A stretch of DNA of 64,000 nt from Fundicoccus sp052116145 (lineage in GTDB: Bacteria; Bacillota; Bacilli; Lactobacillales; Aerococcaceae), in NCBI RefSeq assembly GCF_052116145.1, contig NZ_JBQKLQ010000009.1, positions 59,190 through 123,189 on the forward strand, written 5' to 3'. Within the stretch, counting starts at the first letter, position 1; every line of letters starts with the position of its first letter. Made by a program: the position numbers and the translations under genes. Under the pieces are notes generated by a model. It was not told where the DNA came from, made no database searches, and saw only the letters and a list, made by a program, of their open reading frames with translations. Shown here one piece after another: positions 44,557 to 53,722 of the stretch.

Positions 44557-45903
44557 TTATAATAAATGCAACAATTGGGTGGCAATCGAAAAGTAAATCA
44601 ATAAGCCAAACGTGTCATTAATGGTCGTGATGAACGGTCCAGAAGCGACCGCTGGATCAATGTTCAATTTATTGATTAAAATTGGAATCACTGCGCCAAC
44701 CACAGTTGATACGGACAATGTGATCCAGAGAGAAATACCGATGATTAAGCCCAATAAGCTGTTGCCATAGAAAATTGCGACAACTAGTCCTAAAGTCACC
44801 CCTGCTGCCAAACCTAAGATAGCTCCGACTAGAAATTCTTGCCAAACGACTTTGCCTAAGTGATTCCCTTTACGGTTCTCACCAATCGTAATTTTCCGAA
44901 CGGCTACCGCTAAAGATTGGGTTCCCACGTTACCGGCCGAGTCCATAATAATCGGAATAAAGGCTGCCAGTAAGACGACCTCATTCAATGTTTCCTCAAA
45001 TGAATTAATTAATCCGGCACTAATCATCCCTAGAAAAATCAGAATAATGATCCAAGGCAGCCGTTCACGAGCGATACTCCAGGTTGATTCTTCGTTAGTC
45101 GCTTGTTTCTTCGATTTACTGATGGCCGAAAATTCTTTAAAATCTTCAGTCGTTTCTTCGACAATAATGTCCATTACATCATCAACCGTAATAATCCCAA
45201 GCATTTGCTCGCTAGCATCCGTCACCGGTAGCGCAACTAAATCATACTCCTGTAAGAGTAGGGCTGCGATTTCTTGGTCTTCGGTCGCACGGACTGATAC
45301 AAGTCGTGTTCTCATTATTTCACCCAAAACGGTTTCTTCGGCGTGCAAAATTAAATCACGTAAGGAAACAACGCCCGTTAATTTTCCAGAGTTATCCACC
45401 ACGTAAATATAGTAGACCGTTTCAATTTCTTCGGCTAAGCGACGAACGCGGTCAGTGACATTCTTGATTGTTTCTTCGACACGCCCAACCAGGTAACTTT
45501 TATTCATGATTGAACCGGCAGTTTCAGGTTCAAAAGCCAGTAGTTCTTCAATTGAGTGTCGCTTGTCTGTTGGAAGTAAGTCGAGCAATTGTGTGGCTTC
45601 TTGATCAGGTAAGTAGGTTAAAAATTTTACAGCATTATCAACTTCCATATATGACACGAGTTGACCAATATAGTCTATTGAGAAAATCTCATGCAGCTCT
45701 TGTTGTTCGCTCGGCGTCATCCATTCAAATAATTTAGCGAACTCGTCCGGCATTAAAAAGTCTTCAATTTTACGTTTATTCTGAGGATATAGGGTATGAA
45801 ATAAATCCATTTGGTCTTTCACGTGGAGTCCGAAGAATAATGCTCGGAAGCCCTCACGGTCGTTTTGCTTAGCTGCTTTAAAAATTTTTTCGTAATTCAT
45901 CAT
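44557..45903 (-). CDS. mgtE: magnesium transporter MgtE
   Basis: 448 residues. Cytoplasmic N domain (about 1-120), two CBS domains that sense Mg2+ (120-260; VYYIYVVDNSGKLTGVVSL, MLGIITVDDVMDII) and five C-terminal helices forming the pore (290-448; IPIIMDSAGNVGTQS is the selectivity region). ATG 45903 (or 45900) is preceded by GGAAGGA, which lies in the last codons of the upstream ORF. Upstream ATG at 45939 would lack a site. Controlled by an M-box, a terminator and possibly the upstream ORF. Confidence 0.93.
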   Translation of the reverse strand: MMNYEKIFKAAKQNDREGFRALFFGLHVKDQMDLFHTLYPQNKRKIEDFLMPDEFAKLFEWMTPSEQQELHEIFSIDYIGQLVSYMEVDNAVKFLTYLPDQEATQLLDLLPTDKRHSIEELLAFEPETAGSIMNKSYLVGRVEETIKNVTDRVRRLAEEIETVYYIYVVDNSGKLTGVVSLRDLILHAEETVLGEIMRTRLVSVRATEDQEIAALLLQEYDLVALPVTDASEQMLGIITVDDVMDIIVEETTEDFKEFSAISKSKKQATNEESTWSIARERLPWIIILIFLGMISAGLINSFEETLNEVVLLAAFIPIIMDSAGNVGTQSLAVAVRKITIGENRKGNHLGKVVWQEFLVGAILGLAAGVTLGLVVAIFYGNSLLGLIIGISLWITLSVSTVVGAVIPILINKLNIDPAVASGPFITTINDTFGLLIYFSIATQLLHLL

Positions 45904-45908
45904 TCGTT

Positions 45909-46007
45909 TCATTCCTTCCAAAATAGAGTGCACGGGCACCCTGCTTCTTGATTATTTATTGTAATATTTCTAAATTTGCACCTCTGAAAATCGGGACTTG
46001 GGTCCAT
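45909..46007 (-). CDS. upstream ORF of mgtE, possible Mg2+-sensing leader peptide
   Basis: 32-codon ORF with a very strong Shine-Dalgarno (AGGAGGTGAGGAGC, then ATG 46007). The product starts MDPSPDFQRC and ends CPCTLFWKE. Its stop lies 5 bp before the mgtE start and its last codons form the mgtE ribosome binding site, so the two are coupled. The N-terminal Asp/Pro pattern resembles E. coli MgtL (MEPDPTP), where such residues destabilise ribosomes at low Mg2+. It lies after the M-box and its terminator. Functional parallel is inference. Confidence 0.55.
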   Translation of the reverse strand: MDPSPDFQRCKFRNITINNQEAGCPCTLFWKE

Positions 46008-46038
46008 GCTCCTCACCTCCTGGAAGTTTTCTAAACAC

Positions 46039-46072
46039 AAAAAAAAGCACACCCCAAAGAGTATGCTGATTG
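46039..46072 (-). terminator. M-box expression-platform terminator
   Basis: On the minus strand GCATAC-TCTTTGGG-GTGTGC followed by eight T, between the M-box aptamer and the upstream ORF. Confidence 0.85.
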
Positions 46073-46094
46073 ATATAGATTAATTTACTATAAT

Positions 46095-46268
46095 CGTTAA
46101 AAAACGCTGCACCTCTTCGTCGAGTTTTAGCTCTGAACAGCATAGGGATTTCCCAGCTGCGTTAAAAATTTCCTTAATTCGGAAATTCCTGTTGACCCAT
46201 TGGCATCTTTGGATGTTTCTGGGCAGCAGCATATCTCTAGTTCAGTAGCCTCACCTAACAAGGTTATT
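46095..46268 (-). ncRNA. M-box (ykoK leader) magnesium riboswitch
   Basis: The minus strand shows the M-box consensus: GTTAGGTGAGGCTACTG, then ATATGCTGCTGCCC, AACATCCAAAGATGCCAA, TGGGTCAACAG, a variable hairpin (GGAATTTCC...GGAAATTTTT), GCAGCTGGG, CTATGCTGTTCAGAGCTAAA and a closing GCAGCG. It binds Mg2+ and favours the terminator at 46039-46072 when Mg2+ is ample. Upstream of mgtE as expected. Confidence 0.95.
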
Positions 46269-46312
46269 TAATTTTGTGGTGTTGTAGTGTTGTGGTCATT
46301 GACAACTGTTTA

Positions 46313-46341
46313 ATTATAACTGATTGACAGACAATTGTCCA
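46313..46341 (-). promoter_or_regulatory. promoter of the M-box-mgtE transcript
   Basis: Minus strand TGGACA (46336-46341), 17-bp spacer, TATAAT (46313-46318). Confidence 0.7.
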
Positions 46342-46351
46342 TCTAAAGTCC

Positions 46352-47185
46352 TTAAAACTCCTGATATACGGCCGGATTCTGGTCTTTATTACGACCATCT
46401 TCACGGGTTAACGTACTCATCAACGCGACTTCTTCTGCCGACAAGTTAAAATCGAAGAGTGATAAATTTTCTATTTGGCGAAGGATGTGTCCTGATTTAG
46501 GAATCGGTAAGGCACCTAGTTGCAGTAACCATCTTAGGACAATTTGTGCATTACTACGATTGTACCGCTTGGAAATTTCAGTTATAATTGCTTCATTTAA
46601 TGAAGCGTTCTGGCGTCCTAAAGGACTCCAAGCCTGAGTGATGATTTTATTTGCTTGATCAAATTCTAGTTGCTTTGCCTGATTAAAGTAAGGATGCAGT
46701 TCAACTTGATTAATGACCGGCAGAATTCCTGTTTCGTCTTCCAAACGTTGAATATGTTCCGGCAGAAAATTACATACTCCAATCGAACGAACTAAACCAG
46801 CTCTTTGCGCATCAATTAAGGCTCGCCAAGCTTCCACATATTTGTTCTCCTTTGGGTTCGGCCAATGAATCAAATATAAATCAATATAATCCAAACCAGA
46901 TCGCATCACTGATTCTTCAATCGCTTCAAAGGCTAGTTGATAATCATGATGGCGCCCTGCTAATTTTGACGTGAAGGTGATTTGATCACGGGGAACACCA
47001 CTGTTGCGAATTGCCCGTCCGACCGTCCCTTCATTCTCGTAGTTAAAGGCTGAATCCAGCAAACGGTAGCCTACATTCAGTGCTTGTTCAATTCGCCTTG
47101 AGCCATCCACTCCTTTTAATTGATAAGTCCCCAGCCCAACTTTTGGAATTTGAAATCCATCTGATAATACATAATGTTCAGTCAC
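46352..47185 (-). CDS. aldo/keto reductase, AKR5-like
   Basis: 277 residues of the family including 2,5-diketo-D-gluconate reductases and Gram-positive glyoxal/methylglyoxal reductases (YvgN-like). Motifs: VPKVGLGTYQLKG-type N-terminus, LLDSAFNYENE (Asp, Tyr), TSKLAGRHHDY (Lys), YLIHWPNP (His) and IPKSGHILRQIEN (NADPH 2'-phosphate). ATG follows AAGGAGGGG. Not related by operon to mgtE, whose promoter overlaps its 3' end. Confidence 0.88.
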   Translation of the reverse strand: MTEHYVLSDGFQIPKVGLGTYQLKGVDGSRRIEQALNVGYRLLDSAFNYENEGTVGRAIRNSGVPRDQITFTSKLAGRHHDYQLAFEAIEESVMRSGLDYIDLYLIHWPNPKENKYVEAWRALIDAQRAGLVRSIGVCNFLPEHIQRLEDETGILPVINQVELHPYFNQAKQLEFDQANKIITQAWSPLGRQNASLNEAIITEISKRYNRSNAQIVLRWLLQLGALPIPKSGHILRQIENLSLFDFNLSAEEVALMSTLTREDGRNKDQNPAVYQEF

Positions 47186-47456
47186 GTTACCCCTCCTTGT
47201 TTAGGGCTAGTATAGCATGAAAGGAGGCAGGTTTTGAAGTTTACGGGCCTTGATTGAGTGTTGAGTGGGATTTAATCGGGACAGCTCCTAGTCACTATGG
47301 ATAGGCTGTCTGGATACGCATTGGCTGGAAGGGGCGTCCATTTTTTTTAGCGATGTCTTTGAGTTAGTGGCTCACCTAATCGCTCAGCCAAGTTTTAGTG
47401 GCTCACTTCCCACAAAAAACACCCAACCCTCTATTAGTAACTAAACTCCTAGATAA
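47186..47456. other. intergenic, no gene seen
   Basis: About 270 bp. Contains two direct copies of AGTGGCTCAC (near 47365 and 47397) and no supported ORF. Confidence 0.35.
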
Positions 47457-48995
47457 TTACAGGGGTAAATCTTTCTTAACAAAAATAATATTTGACGCTA
47501 TATAGAGAATTAATGCAATTGCGCCTAAAGCAATTAAACCCCAGCCAAAGTCTCCACCCGATAGAATCGTCTCTGTATCAAATAAACTTGTTAGTGTCAG
47601 ATACTTGAGCGCACCTGGGCTATCCATTAACTGCTGAACCATAGTAATTAAGAAGAAAGCAAATGGTACCCCACCACCGACTGCTAAGGCAAAGCCCGTT
47701 CGGTTGAAAAAGGTGGACGCGAGGAATGAGATAGAACTCATTGCTAGGATTGTTAGCAACAGTCCTAGCATCAACCATAAGTAGACTTCTAAATCGAACT
47801 CTAGCGCAATATCGACTGAACGTGCAGAAGATACCATCCCGTGATTCGCCATGTTAATAACTTGTGCTTCAGATAAGCCAGTTGCGTCAGTGGCAGCTTC
47901 TAAAGCAATCGGATCCTTCATTAAAGTCATATTCTCACTGACTTGCTCAGCATTAATCTTTAATGCGTCTGCTGAAGAATCAATGACCATTTGCAATAAG
48001 AGTTTGGCATTGTCTTCCGTTACGATAACTGGCAGTTGCCTTTTATCCTGCATCTGTTCTTGTGCTTCGCTATCCTGACTAGTTTCTGCAGCTGCCCGAT
48101 TCATTACTGTTTCTGTTCGCGCGAGTTCAGGTGCCAGATTTTCGTCTAAGGCTATAATTTCCTCGCTAATAAATTGGTGATAATCATTTACGGAAATCCC
48201 ATGTATCTTCGCGCCGACATTCAACGCCTCATTGCTTGATAAAATCATAGCTGGATTAGCGACTAATTCTTCTACAGTAATTTCTATCTCATCACCTTCT
48301 ATGTCGTTTGTGTCTTCATAAAAATCAAACCGTTCATCAGTAATAATGGTCGCTGTCGCTTCATATGAACGGTCTCTAATGATGCTTTCTAAATAAATGC
48401 TATAAGCCTCTGTGTCCATGTCGCGTGCAACAGCTGCTTCTCGCATCGCTTGCTTATCTTCTTGAATCAAATATAAACGTTCTGAAATATACCGTTCGTC
48501 AAGATTTAAAGCGTCTGAGGCAGCCCGAATATCATCAGTTATCGGATAGCCCGTAACATTCTGGTAAGTTATTTGTGAAGCCGCCAAACCTACTAAACCG
48601 ATTACACTGTACATTAAAATGACTGATAAAATTAGATAGAGGGATTTAGTGAAAATCACGCTTGAACGTTTAATCGGCGTTGACAGAGTATAGGCCATCG
48701 AACCAGAGTCCACCTCATTTACGACAAGATTATTAGCCGTAAATACGACATAAACAATCCCAAGAATAACGGCTATCAATTTATAAAAGTTTTCTAAGCT
48801 CCCTAAAAGGCTGGTCATGGAAGACAGAATATTAGAAAAAGCGGTTCCTTCCGCTGCCGCCGCAATTGATCCGTAACCGGCTGCGTCATAATTAACGATA
48901 AAACCCGCTAGGATGACCGAAGCTACGATTGTAATAATCAGTGACAACTTCCAATTAACTTGAATATTTTGTTTGAATAATGGTTTAGAAAACAC
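47457..48995 (-). CDS. ABC transporter permease (ABC-2 type)
   Basis: 512 residues with six or more helices. A large extracytoplasmic loop (about 125-385), rich in Glu, Asp and Ala, lies between helices 3 and 4, and the final helices include WLMLGLLLTILAMSSISFLA. The N-terminus SKPLFKQNIQVNWKLSLIIT is typical of ABC-2 permeases. Adjacent without gap to two ATPase genes, so one permease is served by two nucleotide-binding subunits. Substrate unknown; efflux is likely by context with a TetR-like regulator. Confidence 0.82.
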   Translation of the reverse strand: MFSKPLFKQNIQVNWKLSLIITIVASVILAGFIVNYDAAGYGSIAAAAEGTAFSNILSSMTSLLGSLENFYKLIAVILGIVYVVFTANNLVVNEVDSGSMAYTLSTPIKRSSVIFTKSLYLILSVILMYSVIGLVGLAASQITYQNVTGYPITDDIRAASDALNLDERYISERLYLIQEDKQAMREAAVARDMDTEAYSIYLESIIRDRSYEATATIITDERFDFYEDTNDIEGDEIEITVEELVANPAMILSSNEALNVGAKIHGISVNDYHQFISEEIIALDENLAPELARTETVMNRAAAETSQDSEAQEQMQDKRQLPVIVTEDNAKLLLQMVIDSSADALKINAEQVSENMTLMKDPIALEAATDATGLSEAQVINMANHGMVSSARSVDIALEFDLEVYLWLMLGLLLTILAMSSISFLASTFFNRTGFALAVGGGVPFAFFLITMVQQLMDSPGALKYLTLTSLFDTETILSGGDFGWGLIALGAIALILYIASNIIFVKKDLPL

Positions 48996-49889
48996 TTATA
49001 TTTCCCCCTTGAATGCTTCAGTGATGTAGTCTTCAAATGACACTTTAATTTCTTTAAAATAGACCAAAGAAAATTGTTTGAGATCTCGGATGAGGCGGTT
49101 AATGTCCGCATCATGAATTTGCACAAAAACTTGTAAATCATCTAGCTTTATCTGATCAAATTGATAATTTAAGTTTAAAAAGCGGTCAAAATCTGGCCGG
49201 TTGTAAAATTCTAGTCGATAATTTTTATTTTTGTTATAACGAATCGTTGCCATATCAATGACTTCAATTACTTGGCCCTCACGAATGACGGCTACTCGTT
49301 CGCAAACTTCTTCAACTTCCTGAAAAATATGACTCGACATAAAAATTGTCTTCCCTTGCTCTTTTTCTTCTTTTAGTAGGTCAAGAAAAACTTCTCGCAT
49401 CAAAGGGTCTAGGCCCGTTGTCGGCTCATCCATGATCAGAATGGCTGCATCAGAGGCAAACGCTGATACAATGGCTGTTTTCTGTTTCATTCCTTTACTC
49501 ATCGAACGAACTTTAGCCCTCACATCCAATTGAAAGAGCTCACTCAGTTCTTTTGCACGTTGCCAGCTACCTTTACCAGATAAATAGATTTGTTCTTTTA
49601 GAAAAGCTTCGCCAGTCGTATTACCAGGGAAGTTAATTTCTCCAGGGATATAGGATACATAGCGTTTGACTTCAGCACTGCTCTTAGTAGCATCCAACCC
49701 ATTAATGATGATACTACCTTCGTCTGGTTTCAGAAAACCCATCATATGCCGAATGGTCGTCGATTTTCCAGCTCCGTTGACTCCAACAAAACCATAAGTT
49801 TCTCCTTTTTCAATGGCTAATGACACGTCAAAAATCCCCCGTCCTTTACCATAATTTTTCGTTAGATGGTTTATCTCAATGTAAGCCAT
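48996..49889 (-). CDS. ABC transporter ATP-binding protein
   Basis: 297 residues from ATG 49889 (GGAGG upstream); a longer frame to 49934 lies inside the previous gene. Walker A GVNGAGKST, signature MSKGMKQK, Walker B ILIMDEPTTGLDP, SSHIFQE. A C-terminal 70-residue extension follows the ATPase. Overlaps the next ATPase gene by 14 bp and ends against the permease gene. Paralogous to the neighbour. Confidence 0.88.
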   Translation of the reverse strand: MAYIEINHLTKNYGKGRGIFDVSLAIEKGETYGFVGVNGAGKSTTIRHMMGFLKPDEGSIIINGLDATKSSAEVKRYVSYIPGEINFPGNTTGEAFLKEQIYLSGKGSWQRAKELSELFQLDVRAKVRSMSKGMKQKTAIVSAFASDAAILIMDEPTTGLDPLMREVFLDLLKEEKEQGKTIFMSSHIFQEVEEVCERVAVIREGQVIEVIDMATIRYNKNKNYRLEFYNRPDFDRFLNLNYQFDQIKLDDLQVFVQIHDADINRLIRDLKQFSLVYFKEIKVSFEDYITEAFKGEI

Positions 49890-50814
49890 AACGTAAATTC
49901 TCCTCCCCATCAGCGATCGTTTTCTTACGATCATAGAAGTCCATAAAATAATCTTCTAGTGTAAATTTTATTTCCGAAATAAATTGGACCTCAACCTCAC
50001 TTAATTCAGTAAAAAGTTGCTGCAACTTCTCATCTGTTAAGTTCAATTTGATTTGATTTTGTTCGGGTCTTTTAATTGAAATCATAAATGTCGTTTGAGT
50101 CAAAAACATCTGATAATCTTGAAAAGTAGTGAACTCTATTTTGAAAGCTTTGTTTGTATTTCGTTTTAAGTCATTGGCTTCAATGGTTGAAACGAGCTGT
50201 CCTTCCTTAATGATGCCAATTCGATCACACGTTGCCTCGACCTCACTAAATATGTGGCTAGACAATAAAATCGTTTTACCTTCAGATTTTTCATTCAAAA
50301 TAAATTGGATAAATCGCTCTTGCATCACTGGATCTAGGCCTGATGTCGGTTCATCTAGAATCAGAATCTGCGGATTATGCATAAAAGCAGCCACGACTGC
50401 GAGTTTTCTTTTAGTTCCTAGACTCATTTCTTTAATCCTCTCCGATGTATCCAGTTCAAACGTTTTTTTCAATTCCTCCGTCCGCGATAAATCGCTAATT
50501 TGTCTTTCTTTTGCCATAAATTCAATGAATTGGCCCCCGGTCATGCTTTTCGGAAAAGCCAATTCGCCTGGTAAATAACCAATCTCACGTTTAATGATGG
50601 CTGCTGATTTCCAACAATCTTTCCCATTGATTGATAATGCTCCTTCTTGCGCTTTAATAAAGCCCATTAAATGTCGAATGGTAGTTGTTTTTCCCGCACC
50701 ATTTGGACCCAAGAATCCAAAAACCTCTCCCTGTTTTATCTCAAAAGAAACATCAAATATCCCACGTTCCTGGCCATAATCTTTTGTTACATGTTCTACT
50801 TTTATAATTGACAT
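49876..50814 (-). CDS. ABC transporter ATP-binding protein
   Basis: 312 residues. Walker A GPNGAGKTT, signature MSLGTKRK, Walker B ILILDEPTSGLDP and SSHIFSE; C-terminal extension similar to the neighbouring ATPase, showing tandem duplication. First gene of the ATPase-ATPase-permease set. ATG follows GAGGGAAT. Divergent from the TetR-like gene across an operator-like palindrome. Confidence 0.88.
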   Translation of the reverse strand: MSIIKVEHVTKDYGQERGIFDVSFEIKQGEVFGFLGPNGAGKTTTIRHLMGFIKAQEGALSINGKDCWKSAAIIKREIGYLPGELAFPKSMTGGQFIEFMAKERQISDLSRTEELKKTFELDTSERIKEMSLGTKRKLAVVAAFMHNPQILILDEPTSGLDPVMQERFIQFILNEKSEGKTILLSSHIFSEVEATCDRIGIIKEGQLVSTIEANDLKRNTNKAFKIEFTTFQDYQMFLTQTTFMISIKRPEQNQIKLNLTDEKLQQLFTELSEVEVQFISEIKFTLEDYFMDFYDRKKTIADGEENLRYGLH

Positions 50815-50858
50815 TGAATTCCCTCCCTCACTCTAAATGTCATATGTAAATTAACTAT

Positions 50859-50956
50859 CATCTGTTACTTTGTTTACATCTGTTACACTTAATATTATAC
50901 TTGAATAGAAAAAAAGGTCGGCAGACATAATTCTGCATGTGTCACTTAATTGACAC
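50859..50956. promoter_or_regulatory. operator region between ABC genes and TetR-like gene
   Basis: Contains the palindrome GTGTCACTTAATTGACAC (50939-50956) just ahead of the regulator, and two direct CATCTGTTAC copies 19 bp apart (50859, 50878) nearer the ABC genes. Such elements are the expected targets of the divergent TetR-like protein. Confidence 0.55.
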
Positions 50957-50980
50957 TTACGAACCAACTGTTCATTTACT

Positions 50981-51562
50981 ATGAAAGAGGTGACGTTTAT
51001 TATCGATAAATTAGATTTACGCGTCCAGAAAACATACAAGTCACTGATCGATTCCTTTGAAGGCTTGCTGCGTGAAAAAGAATTCGAGAAAATATCTGTT
51101 AAAGAAATATGTGATGCCGCGGTAATCAGGCGTCCTACTTTCTACAAACATTTTCTAGATAAATATGACTTCCTATCTTTTTTTATCAAACACAAAATGG
51201 GGATTATTTTTGACCACGCCTTTCACAATTTAAATGACGACGGGACAAATTTCTTTATCCTGGTATTTGAGCAATTACTCGATCAATTCGATAATCTATC
51301 TTTCCTGATTTTTAGACTTCAAATGAATTCTGATATCAACATTGAGTTAGAAAACATTCAAGAATATGGCCAGAATATGTTAAACAAGCGAGTCAGTGGT
51401 GGAGAGAACACGAGTGGTATCGCAATGGGTAGTGAATACAAAGGCCAAATCATTATGGGAATCACCATTCAATCGGTCTATTGGTATAAAAACAATCAAG
51501 ATAGAATGAGTCGCACAGAAATTATCGAGCTTTATCAACAAACTTTAGCTAAACTTTGGTAA
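50981..51562 (+). CDS. TetR/AcrR-family regulator
   Basis: About 187-193 residues. HTH in the first 60 residues (EFEKISVKEICDAAVIRRPTFYKHF), followed by a TetR_C-like helical ligand domain. ATG 50981 has no ribosome binding site; instead AAAGAGGTGA lies inside the frame and is correctly spaced to AUU 50999 or AUC 51002, where the usual family start (D-K-L-D-L-R) would follow. Probably represses the divergent ABC set. Confidence 0.85.
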   Translation: MKEVTFIIDKLDLRVQKTYKSLIDSFEGLLREKEFEKISVKEICDAAVIRRPTFYKHFLDKYDFLSFFIKHKMGIIFDHAFHNLNDDGTNFFILVFEQLLDQFDNLSFLIFRLQMNSDINIELENIQEYGQNMLNKRVSGGENTSGIAMGSEYKGQIIMGITIQSVYWYKNNQDRMSRTEIIELYQQTLAKLW

Positions 51563-51676
51563 GGAGGATTGATCAGTAAGTTGCTTTTTCAATCGTTCTT
51601 TACTAGCCAAATTTACATTTTTCAGGCATCATCTAATTAGCGTAAAAAAATATTTCATGAATAAGGGCGTGTCAGA

Positions 51677-52375
51677 ATGCGTATTAATAAGTACATTGGA
51701 GAATCGGGAAAAGCCTCTAGACGAGGTGCTGACCGATTAGTTAATGAAGGTAGAGTGACCATAAACGGTGAATTGGCAGCTTTAGGGAGTGTCGTTCAAG
51801 CTGGTGATGATGTTCGAATTGATGACCAGCCAGTGTATGTTGAAACTGAGAAAGTTTACATGGCATTGAATAAGCCAGTCGGTATTACTAGTACGACCGA
51901 TTCAGATATCGCAGGCAATATTGTCGACCTGATGAATCATCCCCTTCGAGTATTCCATATCGGTCGCTTGGACAAGGACTCTGAAGGTTTAATCTTAATG
52001 ACAAACGATGGTGATATTGTTAACCCAATTTTACGATCTGAACATCAACATGAAAAAGAATATATCGTGTCCGTCGACAAACCGATTAAACGTGATTTTC
52101 TAAGAAGGATGTCTGCCGGAGTCGAAATTTTAGATACGACCACCTTACCTTGTAAAGTCACACAATTATCTAAATTTGATTTCAAAATAATTCTGACACA
52201 AGGCTTGAACCGCCAAATTCGTCGGATGACGGCTGCCCTAGGTTACAAAGTTGTTCACTTACAGAGAATTCGAATCATGAATATTCACTTAGGCGATTTG
52301 CCTCATGGTAAATGGCGGAATTTGACTAAACAAGAATTAATTGACTTGTTTGAAGAATTGAATTACCATCCATAA
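51677..52375 (+). CDS. rluF: 23S rRNA pseudouridine synthase RluF type
   Basis: 232 residues. S4 RNA-binding domain at 1-50 (MRINKYIGESGKASRRGADR), then the RsuA/RluB/E/F catalytic domain with the aspartate in HIGRLDKDSEGLILMTNDG and the C-terminal GLNRQIRRMTAALGYKV. The N-terminus is closest to RluF-type enzymes that modify position 2604 of 23S rRNA; the exact site is inference. ATG follows AAGGGCGTG at 7 nt. Monocistronic. Confidence 0.9.
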   Translation: MRINKYIGESGKASRRGADRLVNEGRVTINGELAALGSVVQAGDDVRIDDQPVYVETEKVYMALNKPVGITSTTDSDIAGNIVDLMNHPLRVFHIGRLDKDSEGLILMTNDGDIVNPILRSEHQHEKEYIVSVDKPIKRDFLRRMSAGVEILDTTTLPCKVTQLSKFDFKIILTQGLNRQIRRMTAALGYKVVHLQRIRIMNIHLGDLPHGKWRNLTKQELIDLFEELNYHP

Positions 52376-52379
52376 AACT

Positions 52380-52427
52380 AAAAACTAGGTAGAAACCAAC
52401 ATCATGTGGTTTCTACCTAGTTTTTTA
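52380..52427 (+). terminator. rluF terminator
   Basis: AACTAGGTAGAAACCA and TGGTTTCTACCTAGTT, perfect 16-bp stem, then TTTTTATT. Confidence 0.92.
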
Positions 52428-52452
52428 TTAATCGACGATTAGTTTTCTTTTA

Positions 52453-52488
52453 ATGTCACTCATTCAAAAGCGATGAATGAGTGACATT
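52453..52488. terminator. perfect hairpin downstream of the sigma/lysin operon
   Basis: AATGTCACTCATTC and GAATGAGTGACATT, 14-bp perfect stem, no strong T-run. Probably ends or protects the minus-strand operon. Confidence 0.55.
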
Positions 52489-52525
52489 TTAGCGCAATAT
52501 ACATCAGATAGTCTCAAGTTATTGA

Positions 52526-53068
52526 TTAATACCAAAAGAAACCACTTTTGAATCGCCTTACTTTAATCTTAGGATTTTTGCTCCTCATAAGCTTCACCCA
52601 TTCTTCTTCAGTTGCATTAATGAATGAGTGTCTAGCATAATGTAATACATTTGTTAAGTTACGTCTAACAATAATTACATCTTTTAAGATAATAATACTG
52701 CTAAAATAAGTATAATCATGGTAACTTATCTTACCGAATATATTAAATTCGATTCCATCATCTTTATATATATCCTTCTGATTTTCTGAAAGATTTTTCT
52801 CTCTAATATCGCGCTCTAGTTTATCAAATTGTTTTTTTAAACTCAAAGGATAGAGTAAAGCAAAGAAAATTATCGTAAGTAAAGTCGATACCATAACAAT
52901 CCAAGACAACTCTCCCAAGAATACTCCCTCAAATAATAAAGAAATCGATGACGAAAGAACAAAAAAAATTCCAAACATAACAAAAGTCATTGGATTCAAA
53001 CTATTTATTTGTCTCTTACAAGCAATTTTTAGATATTTAACAGGATTATTTGTCTGATAGATTATCAT
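52526..53068 (-). CDS. YcxB-like membrane protein
   Basis: 180 residues. Two membrane helices (about 28-75) after a short cytoplasmic N-terminus, then a YcxB-type domain (EFNIFGKISYHDYTYF, WVKLMRSKNP). Function of the family unknown. ATG follows AAGGAGATT. It lies 27 bp downstream of the 208-residue gene and is apparently the last gene of the split-sigma cassette. Confidence 0.65.
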   Translation of the reverse strand: MIIYQTNNPVKYLKIACKRQINSLNPMTFVMFGIFFVLSSSISLLFEGVFLGELSWIVMVSTLLTIIFFALLYPLSLKKQFDKLERDIREKNLSENQKDIYKDDGIEFNIFGKISYHDYTYFSSIIILKDVIIVRRNLTNVLHYARHSFINATEEEWVKLMRSKNPKIKVRRFKSGFFWY

Positions 53069-53095
53069 GTTTATAATCTCCTTTTCTCAATTTAT

Positions 53096-53722
53096 TTATT
53101 CAACCATTAAAAGTAATGCTCCAGCTACAGTAGCAGAACCAACTACAAAACCTTTCCCAACTAAGAGCCCAGCTATTAATGGGCCTCCAAATGCAACTAT
53201 AGCACCTGCACCAATTCCAATCATAACCAATTTACCACCACTTTTCAGCCAGTTAACATCTTGCTTAATCGGTTCCACACTACTTACCGGTTCTGTTGAC
53301 CCTACTGGCGTATACAATGGCCCCATTCCTGAGAAAACCACTTCGGTTACTAAAGCACTCGCAACAGATGAACCGTCGGTTAATGTAACTGAATAAGACG
53401 TGATAAAGCGCAAGGTTAGCTCACGTTTTGGCAAATCGATATCATACTCAATGGATGAACCTAGGCCAGTGTTGCTACTATTCTTCAAAGGTTCTAGTAT
53501 ACTAAATAAATCAAAAAACTCAATACCAGATAAGCTTTTGCCTAGATTTTCTTGCAGTAAACTATCGAAGATCGATTCAACTTCTCGGCGTGCAACTGTA
53601 CTATATTTCGTTCGCGATGTGCGATAATTATCTGTAAACAACTCAACTTCTGGACTATAACTATTGAATAATCCATGTCGTGCACGAACATTAAAACTTA
53701 AAGGTATATAAGGGGGCTCCAT
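53096..53722 (-). CDS. protein with C-terminal membrane segment, lysin cassette
   Basis: 208 residues. N-terminal 140 residues are polar and beta-rich with no known domain; the last 50 form two hydrophobic Gly-rich segments (KLVMIGIGAGAIVAFGGPLI, GKGFVVGSATVAGALLL), like a hairpin or holin-type membrane anchor. ATG with GGAG upstream overlaps the 3' end of the amidase gene by 25 bp. It may anchor or release the amidase product; inference only. Confidence 0.6.
   Translation of the reverse strand: MEPPYIPLSFNVRARHGLFNSYSPEVELFTDNYRTSRTKYSTVARREVESIFDSLLQENLGKSLSGIEFFDLFSILEPLKNSSNTGLGSSIEYDIDLPKRELTLRFITSYSVTLTDGSSVASALVTEVVFSGMGPLYTPVGSTEPVSSVEPIKQDVNWLKSGGKLVMIGIGAGAIVAFGGPLIAGLLVGKGFVVGSATVAGALLLMVE

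Noticed and set aside
47365..47406. AGTGGCTCAC direct repeats as a mobile-element footprint
   Set aside because: Only ten bases, no element between them and no transposase nearby.
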